Assembly (NCBI GenBank): GCA_021840785.1
Contig: JAKBXD010000061.1
Span: forward strand, 1-10,851
From: Pseudomonadota bacterium
Lineage (GTDB): Bacteria > Pseudomonadota > Gammaproteobacteria > Acidithiobacillales > Acidithiobacillaceae
DNA: 10,851 nucleotides
Direction of reading: 5' to 3'
The notes beneath the pieces are model-generated. The model made no database searches, was not told where the DNA came from, and saw nothing but the letters and a program-made list of their open reading frames with translations. Shown here in pieces: positions 6,694-10,851 of this stretch (its first letter is position 1; each line of letters begins with the position of its first letter). The position numbers were made by a program, and so were the translations under genes.

Positions 6694-7788
6694 TTACGGC
6701 TCGCGGTCCGCCTCCTGCGCCTGCCGCTCCTGCTGCCAAGCCCGCACCGCCCGGCGTTCCGTGGTGTCTGCCCCACGACTGATGCGCAAGCGGTCGGTAG
6801 CCGACAGTTTGTTCCATGCCTGTGACCGGACAGGTTCGGGCGCAGCCTGGCTCCGAACCGAGCGGAAGGCCGCTTCCGCCGCCCGCGCTTGAGCATCAGG
6901 AGCCGACAGGGAAAGCATCGGCTCAGGCACAGCCTGCTGGGCCTGGGTTTGCATCCGCTCCACCCACGGCATCAGCTCCCGCACCCGCTCTCCCACCGCC
7001 GTCATGGTATCCAGCACCGCTTGGCGGTCCCCCAAGGCGTGCATCGCGGTGTAGTGCAGGCTCGGCACCCCAACATCGAGTCCCAGCGCCTCCGCAAGCA
7101 CAAATCCTGTGACTTCCGCCACAATCTCCTCGGTCCCCCGGTGGACCGCCCGCAATTCCTCGCCCGGAGGGTGTCCCGCATAGTGGCCCAATTCATGCAG
7201 CAGTGTAGCCAGCTTCTGGTCCGAGCTCTGCGCCTGCTGAATGGTAATCGTCCCCGAGCGCGGGGCATAAAATCCGAGCAGGCCCGGCTCCTCCAGCACC
7301 TTTTCCGTGACGGGCACAGGCGCTTGCGCTACGCACTGCTTCCAGAGCCGGTCAAAACTCTCGCCGTGGATGAGAGGCACACTCGGCAGCGTCAGCGCCG
7401 GCCCTTCGGTCTGCGCGATGTCAAAAACATAGACCACCCGGAACCCCGTGATGACCCGCTCCTTTCCGGGCTCTGGCCCTGGTTCAGCGCTGTGTGGGAG
7501 GCCTGCAGAATCTGCCGGCACGTCAGCTGCCCGCTTCGTGACGGGCGCGAATATCGCGATGCCGCGCTCCCCTTTTTTGACCGTGCGCCCCAAGTCCTGC
7601 CAGACATGGAAGCCCGCTACCCGGGTGGCCTGAGGCTGTTGCTGGGTAATCATCAGCACATTGCCCACGCTGTAGGTGTGGAACTTCGCATAGGTGCTCG
7701 CCCACTGCCGCCACTGCGCCGGGTCATCGGTCAGCGCCTGCAGCCCTTGGAGCGTCAGCGCCTGCGCCTCCTCTTTCGTTATGGCCAC
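6694..7788 (-). CDS. ardC: ArdC-like antirestriction protein (ssDNA-binding domain plus zinc peptidase)
   Basis: A 364-residue protein with the two-part ArdC layout. Residues about 1-125 match the ArdC N-terminal ssDNA-binding domain (QWASTYAKFHTYSVGNVLMI, FHVWQDLGRTVKKGERGIAIFAPV, ITGFRVVYVFDIAQTEG). Residues about 165-260 hold an ImmA/IrrE-like (M78-type) metallopeptidase with the zinc motif HELGH (about 198-202) and a downstream EEIVAEVTGFVL, whose Glu is a likely third ligand. A charged, Ala/Gln-rich tail of ~90 residues follows. ArdC proteins coat or protect entering plasmid ssDNA and blunt restriction. The start is GTG 7788, because a consensus GGAGGAGGG (7795-7803) lies six bases upstream. 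A longer frame back to 7872 is only overlap with the small ORF before it. Symbol assigned by architecture. Confidence 0.85.
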   Translation of the reverse strand: MAITKEEAQALTLQGLQALTDDPAQWRQWASTYAKFHTYSVGNVLMITQQQPQATRVAGFHVWQDLGRTVKKGERGIAIFAPVTKRAADVPADSAGLPHSAEPGPEPGKERVITGFRVVYVFDIAQTEGPALTLPSVPLIHGESFDRLWKQCVAQAPVPVTEKVLEEPGLLGFYAPRSGTITIQQAQSSDQKLATLLHELGHYAGHPPGEELRAVHRGTEEIVAEVTGFVLAEALGLDVGVPSLHYTAMHALGDRQAVLDTMTAVGERVRELMPWVERMQTQAQQAVPEPMLSLSAPDAQARAAEAAFRSVRSQAAPEPVRSQAWNKLSATDRLRISRGADTTERRAVRAWQQERQAQEADREP

Positions 7789-7904
7789 AACGCTCCCTCC
7801 TCCGTGTTTGCATTCCCATCCTCTGGTCCCGCTCCTTCCGGCAGCGCGCCCTCTCCAAAGAGCGCCCACCACCAGGACGCCGGCAGCAGAATATCCTCAC
7901 CCAT
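7779..7904 (-). CDS. 41-residue small ORF coupled to ardC
   Basis: A short frame running from ATG 7904 to TAA 7779. The peptide starts MGEDILLPASWWWALFGEG, carries a WWW cluster, then a Gly/Glu/Pro-rich tail ending in GALWP. A strong ribosome binding site (AGGAGGAGAG) ends five bases before the ATG. The stop overlaps the ardC start by ten bases, so ribosomes finishing it would be positioned on the ardC ribosome binding site; this suggests translational coupling. An in-frame ATG at 7934 would add ten residues, including KKRRR, with a poorer site. The peptide may matter in itself or serve only to deliver ribosomes to ardC. I recognise no family. Confidence 0.5.
   Translation of the reverse strand: MGEDILLPASWWWALFGEGALPEGAGPEDGNANTEEGALWP
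7795..7803 (-). promoter_or_regulatory. Consensus ribosome binding site of ardC
   Basis: GGAGGAGGG on the minus strand, six bases before GTG 7788. It decides the ardC start against the longer upstream frame and lies inside the coding region of the small ORF. Confidence 0.75.
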
Positions 7905-8032
7905 GACTTCTCTCCTCCTTTTTTTGGACGTCATCCTCTGCCCCCCTTTGCGCTTATCACCCGCCCTCCCTGTTCACACTACTGTCCAACCTCCTATCCG
8001 AACCGCCGCCCCTCCGTCTCTCCGTCTGGCCC

Positions 8033-8800
8033 TTAGCTCCCCGCTCCAAGCGTGGGAGGCTCAACAATGAACTTCAGGGGCCCTGGCGCATGCAAAATCA
8101 TCGTGATGGCGTCCACCCCGGTTGTGGCATTGGCGCGGGTCCACTGGGTCGCCAAGCCGTCATACACGGACGGCAAAGTGGCTGACGCCATCCAGATCGT
8201 CACACTCACCGTGTACACGCCTTGGGGCGTCGTGCTGGCTTGCGCCTGCCATCCCGCGGGCTCGCCCACCGTGCCCGTGAGTGCAGGCCAACTCCCCGCG
8301 CTGCCCAGTGCCTGCGCGGGACCCGCTTCGCCGGCGTGCAGGTCATAGGCCCACCGCAGACTGTCGGCGACCGGGCGGGGCAGCGCCTGGGGAATAACGC
8401 CTGGCAGGCGCACCATGATCCAGCGCCACGGCGCACCGGGATCCTTCTGGCCAAACCAGAGATCTCCCTGGGTGGTCGCACTTGGCAGAAAAGCCCACTG
8501 CTCGGCCCGGTCGGCTGGATCCTCCACCCGCCAGAGCGCAGAGGGTGCAGCTGCATGACGCCAGGCCCGTAAACTGGCCGCGGCGCTGAGCGCAGGCGCC
8601 AAGCGGGATTGGCCCGGCACCGCCGGGGACTGTATGTGGGAAAGAGCTTGGCGGGCATTGTGTGGTTCCTTTCCGGTGGCCCGGTGAGCCGCCGGCATGT
8701 GTGCGGGCGCTGAGAGCCGGGTGGCGGCGACTGCCAACCCGCACGCCACTGCGGCCATCACGCTGCTGGCGATGGTCAGCGCTTTGGTTGAGGTTTTCAT
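8033..8800 (-). CDS. Secreted or membrane-anchored protein of unknown function in the transfer operon
   Basis: A 255-residue protein with one hydrophobic segment at about residues 7-27 after a short basic start (MKTSTKAL), fitting a signal peptide or N-terminal anchor. An Ala/Pro/His-rich linker follows to about residue 85. A globular domain then contains LWRVEDPADRAEQWAFLP, DLWFGQKDPGAPWRWIMVRLPG and a C-terminal beta-rich part (GVYTVSVTIWMAS, ITMILHAPGPLKFIVEPP). It would act outside the membrane, in the cell envelope. ATG 8800 has AGGAGG six bases upstream and overlaps the transglycosylase stop as ATGA, so the two are translationally coupled and probably work together in the mating channel. 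A divergent VirB8/TcpC-like scaffold is possible by position and topology only. I do not recognise a family. Confidence 0.7.
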   Translation of the reverse strand: MKTSTKALTIASSVMAAVACGLAVAATRLSAPAHMPAAHRATGKEPHNARQALSHIQSPAVPGQSRLAPALSAAASLRAWRHAAAPSALWRVEDPADRAEQWAFLPSATTQGDLWFGQKDPGAPWRWIMVRLPGVIPQALPRPVADSLRWAYDLHAGEAGPAQALGSAGSWPALTGTVGEPAGWQAQASTTPQGVYTVSVTIWMASATLPSVYDGLATQWTRANATTGVDAITMILHAPGPLKFIVEPPTLGAGS

Positions 8801-10431
8801 GACGGTCCTCCTGTCTGGAGTGTCCCGGCCCAGCTCTGGCTGGTGGCCTCAATACTGTCGGCGTACTGCACCAGCGTGAGGGTATTGCCGTACTGCGGGT
8901 CCGGGACAATGTGCAGCGCGCCCTGCGCTTGTGCCCAGGCGAGCGGCCAGCTCAGCCCCGCCGCCCCGAGCGCGCTTTCCACCAAACCCGCCCCGCCATA
9001 ATAGGCGGCCGAAGCCAGCCGCCAGCTGTGAAAAATGGCCTCATTCGCGGCCAACAGGCGGGCGCCATAGAGCAGATTGCTCGCGGGATTTTCCCGGTCC
9101 GCATTGGTCGCTCCTTCGGTGCCCGGCTCCAGCTGCATCAGCCCGTAGGCGCCAGCCAGCGTGCCGGCCGTAGCCGACCCGCCCGATTCATGGACCATCT
9201 CCGCGGCGATCCAGGCCGCCGGCACCCCGGTGGCCGCCGACGCCCGCTCAATATCCGCCTGCCACTCCTGAAGCGCCTTCGTCGGAGCCACAAAGGACGC
9301 GGAATCCGCGGGGCTTCCCGCCTGTTCCGGAAAGGGGATGCGCAAGGTGGTGAGCCCACGCGCGCCGCCAGCCCACTGCGCCACAATCTGGAAGGGACGC
9401 GCAATGGGCAGCCGGGCCGCATACAAAGACCCGCCGGGCCAAACCGGGATGCTCCCGGCCTCCGGGCTTTGGGGCGTCACCCGCATGAAGGCCACCCGGC
9501 CCGCGGGCGTCTCGGCCCAGACGGATTGCGGCATGGCCAAATCATGGCCGCGCAGGTCGTGGGGCGTCACCTGCACCCGGCAGCCATTCTTGTCACAGAC
9601 GCGGGTCACCGTCGGCGGTTGCCAGACATACTCAAAAGGCGCTCCGACCGGGGCGCTGCCCACCACAAACACCCAGACCGGACGGCCGTGCGGATCCTCC
9701 CAGGTACCCGTCTGGGCATTCCACGGCGCCAACGCCCAGGCGCCCAAGTGCGGGCTCTGATCCGCCAGCACGATAGCTTTGATCTGCGCACTGTAGGTCC
9801 CGGACTCAGGGAATCCGGCCGGCAGCTGGTACGCGGCGTGGAATCGGGCCAAACTCTCTTGCAAGGTGGGCCCGGCCCGCACACTGCGGGCCAGTGCGGC
9901 CACCCCGGTTGCCAGATTTTCCGCGACGCTGTGGGGATGGGCCAGTTTCTCCCGACTCCATAAAGGCGAGTCTGCGGGCACCGGCCAGCCTCCGGAATTC
10001 AATCCCAGCAGCCCTTCGGCAACCCCCAGGGTTTTCACCCCGTGCCCAAAAGCCGCCGCACATCCCTCCCCCGCCGTCTGGCCATTGGCGCAGTCATAGC
10101 GGTCCCCATAGACCTGCCCGTCTGACGCCTGCTGCATCACCGCCATCACCAGCGCATTGCTGAGACCGTCTTGGCGGGCCGCGAGGCTTGCGGACACCAG
10201 CCACTCCATCGGGCGCGACCGCACGGTCGCAATCGCCGGCGGGTCCGGCCCCAGCAGGGCAGCCGATCCCTCCCCCATCCCTGCCAGCAGGACGCCTGCC
10301 ACCACCACGGCCAGGAGTACCAAAAAAAACGGGCCCAAGACCCCCAGCCCGCTTCCCACCATCCAGGTCATGACTCTCTTCTGCCCTTGCCGGATCAGAA
10401 AATTCTCCACGCCGCTGCGCTGTGTGCTCAT
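8797..10431 (-). CDS. Membrane-anchored lytic transglycosylase with two lysozyme-like domains
   Basis: Wall hydrolase of the conjugation machinery; it should cut peptidoglycan to let the transfer channel pass. In the 544-residue form, residues 28-52 are a membrane segment. Residues ~74-225 resemble a degenerate lysozyme-like domain. Residues ~226-380 form an uncharacterised middle with Cys pair 279/284. Residues ~386-530 are an SLT/GH23-type domain with catalytic Glu 415 in VHESGG, AYGLMQLEP (428-436), NPASNLLYGARLL and the AYYGGAG motif (476-482). In the N-terminal copy the equivalent stretch is MQQASDG, so the catalytic Glu appears replaced by Ala 102. ATG 10431 is preferred over 10605 because GGAGAGGAGG lies 12 bases upstream and the extra residues translate strong hairpins. 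It follows virB4 and is coupled to the next gene, like VirB1/CwlT partners. Confidence 0.82.
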   Translation of the reverse strand: MSTQRSGVENFLIRQGQKRVMTWMVGSGLGVLGPFFLVLLAVVVAGVLLAGMGEGSAALLGPDPPAIATVRSRPMEWLVSASLAARQDGLSNALVMAVMQQASDGQVYGDRYDCANGQTAGEGCAAAFGHGVKTLGVAEGLLGLNSGGWPVPADSPLWSREKLAHPHSVAENLATGVAALARSVRAGPTLQESLARFHAAYQLPAGFPESGTYSAQIKAIVLADQSPHLGAWALAPWNAQTGTWEDPHGRPVWVFVVGSAPVGAPFEYVWQPPTVTRVCDKNGCRVQVTPHDLRGHDLAMPQSVWAETPAGRVAFMRVTPQSPEAGSIPVWPGGSLYAARLPIARPFQIVAQWAGGARGLTTLRIPFPEQAGSPADSASFVAPTKALQEWQADIERASAATGVPAAWIAAEMVHESGGSATAGTLAGAYGLMQLEPGTEGATNADRENPASNLLYGARLLAANEAIFHSWRLASAAYYGGAGLVESALGAAGLSWPLAWAQAQGALHIVPDPQYGNTLTLVQYADSIEATSQSWAGTLQTGGPS

Positions 10432-10471
10432 ATCCCCGGAATACCTCCTCTCCAGACGTTTTCCGTGCATA

Positions 10472-10511
10472 GCCAAGCCCCGGCGCGCGATGTCCTCCGC
10501 CGGGGCTTGGC
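10472..10511. repeat. 14-bp-stem hairpin in the virB4-transglycosylase gap
   Basis: GCCAAGCCCCGGC (10472-10484) and GCCGGGGCTTGGC (10499-10511) are perfect complements, and one further pair extends the stem to 14 bp around a 12-base loop. It lies 40 bases upstream of the transglycosylase start. No T-run follows on either strand. Likely roles are mRNA processing or stability; a protein-binding site is also possible. Confidence 0.6.
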
Positions 10512-10555
10512 CTTCCCATGATGCTTTTGCTCTCCTGATGGGTTTTTCGGTGTGT

Positions 10556-10597
10556 GTTGGGGGAGAGCGGGCCGGATCCGCCCCGATCTCCCCCAAC
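10556..10597. repeat. 11-bp-stem hairpin right after the virB4-like stop codon
   Basis: GTTGGGGGAGA (10556-10566) and TCTCCCCCAAC (10587-10597) pair perfectly, with an inner GCGG/CCGC pair around GGATCC. On the minus strand it begins four bases after the stop codon at 10602. It is followed by ACACACACCGAAAAACC, so it lacks the T-tract of an intrinsic terminator and probably tunes read-through or message stability. Confidence 0.55.
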
Positions 10598-10601
10598 GTC
10601 C

Positions 10602-10851
10602 TCACGGCGCGGCAGGCGCCTTTCCGTACAGCATGGCCGCCTCATAGGGTGCCGTGTCGACACTCAGCCAGGTGCGGGTGTTGCCGGCAATCAGCAGCCC
10701 TTCGCCCACCCGGGCGCTGCTCAGCTTGTCCTGCTCCGCCTCGCTGAGGTGAAAGAGTCCCGTCAGCGCCTCCAGATCTTTGCCGCCCTGCCGGAGCAGG
10801 AGCGTTAAGGCGGCGTTGGTGAGCACCGGCTCCCCGTCGCCGCGGATGGGG
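10602..10851 (-). CDS. C-terminal end of a VirB4/TraE-type conjugation ATPase (partial)
   Basis: The frame is open to the window edge and ends with TGA at 10602, showing the last ~82 residues of a larger protein. The segment reads GDGEPVLTNAALTLLLRQGG, then LTGLFHLSEAEQDKL, RVGEGLLIAGNTRTWLSV and APYEAAMLYGKAP. This order (LLLRQ, FxLSExE, GEGLLI, a final beta-strand followed by P-x-E) is the usual tail of VirB4/TraE/TcpF-like ATPases, which energise type IV secretion channel assembly and DNA transfer at the membrane. The Walker motifs would lie upstream, outside the window. A Met-like GTG at 10826 is internal and not a start. It is the first gene of the visible operon. Confidence 0.75.
   Translation of the reverse strand, partial: PIRGDGEPVLTNAALTLLLRQGGKDLEALTGLFHLSEAEQDKLSSARVGEGLLIAGNTRTWLSVDTAPYEAAMLYGKAPAAP

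Noticed and set aside
6889..8070. 393-codon plus-strand frame opposite ardC
   Set aside because: Low-complexity R/H/L/P-rich translation with no motifs; it spans the ends of several minus-strand genes and is an antisense artefact.
8911..9963. 350-codon plus-strand frame opposite the transglycosylase
   Set aside because: Arg/Gly/Pro-rich shadow; the minus strand carries recognisable catalytic motifs.
10094..10663. 189-codon minus-strand frame overlapping the virB4 tail and the transglycosylase start
   Set aside because: Gly/Arg-rich, translates straight through both strong hairpins, and overlaps the better-supported transglycosylase frame by over 300 bases.

Overview
The window looks like the junction between a GC-rich conjugative element (an integrative conjugative element, ICE, or a plasmid) and a lower-GC, insertion-sequence-littered segment of a bacterial genome. 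Strong AGGAGG-type ribosome binding sites, translationally coupled genes, and a DUF3991/Toprim, ArdC, lytic transglycosylase and VirB4-type gene set suggest a Gram-positive host. A thermo-acidophilic Firmicute such as Sulfobacillus is my guess; the genus is inference from overall flavour and was not tested. No integrase, relaxase, origin of transfer, tRNA, rRNA or CRISPR array is visible.

Left part (1-4673). The first ~840 bases are low-GC and hold no gene I can support. A 171-bp MITE-like element (851-1021) follows, with perfect 24-bp inverted repeats beginning GGCTCTTCC and a perfect 8-bp target duplication, the hallmark of ISL3-family movement. Next is an apparently intact IS3-family insertion sequence (1211-2496) on the minus strand, with orfA, orfB and a run of seven A for -1 frameshifting. 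Then comes a badly decayed ISL3-type transposase gene (about 2666-3964, minus strand) with several frameshifts and stops. Four degenerate ISL3-like termini sit at 3977, 4131, 4140 and 4321, two of them back to back and separated by exactly 8 bp. The rest up to 4673 is AT-rich and gene-free.

Right part (4674-10851). All genes lie on the minus strand and read from right to left: the C-terminus of a VirB4/TraE-like conjugation ATPase (cut by the window edge); a membrane-anchored lytic transglycosylase with an active C-terminal lysozyme-like domain and what looks like a dead N-terminal copy; a coupled secreted or anchored protein of unknown function; a 41-residue small ORF coupled to the next gene; an ArdC-type antirestriction protein (ssDNA-binding domain plus zinc peptidase); a structured RNA region ending in a probable intrinsic terminator; a tryptophan-rich protein of unknown function; and a DUF3991/Toprim primase-like protein.

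Together these read as the end of a mating-channel operon (ATPase, wall hydrolase, envelope protein) followed by genes that would help incoming single-stranded DNA become established (ArdC, Toprim protein). The unknown Trp-rich protein sits between those last two and is a reasonable candidate for a new member of that module. The structured RNA between ardC and the Trp-rich gene, and the dead-plus-live double lysozyme architecture, are the least expected observations.
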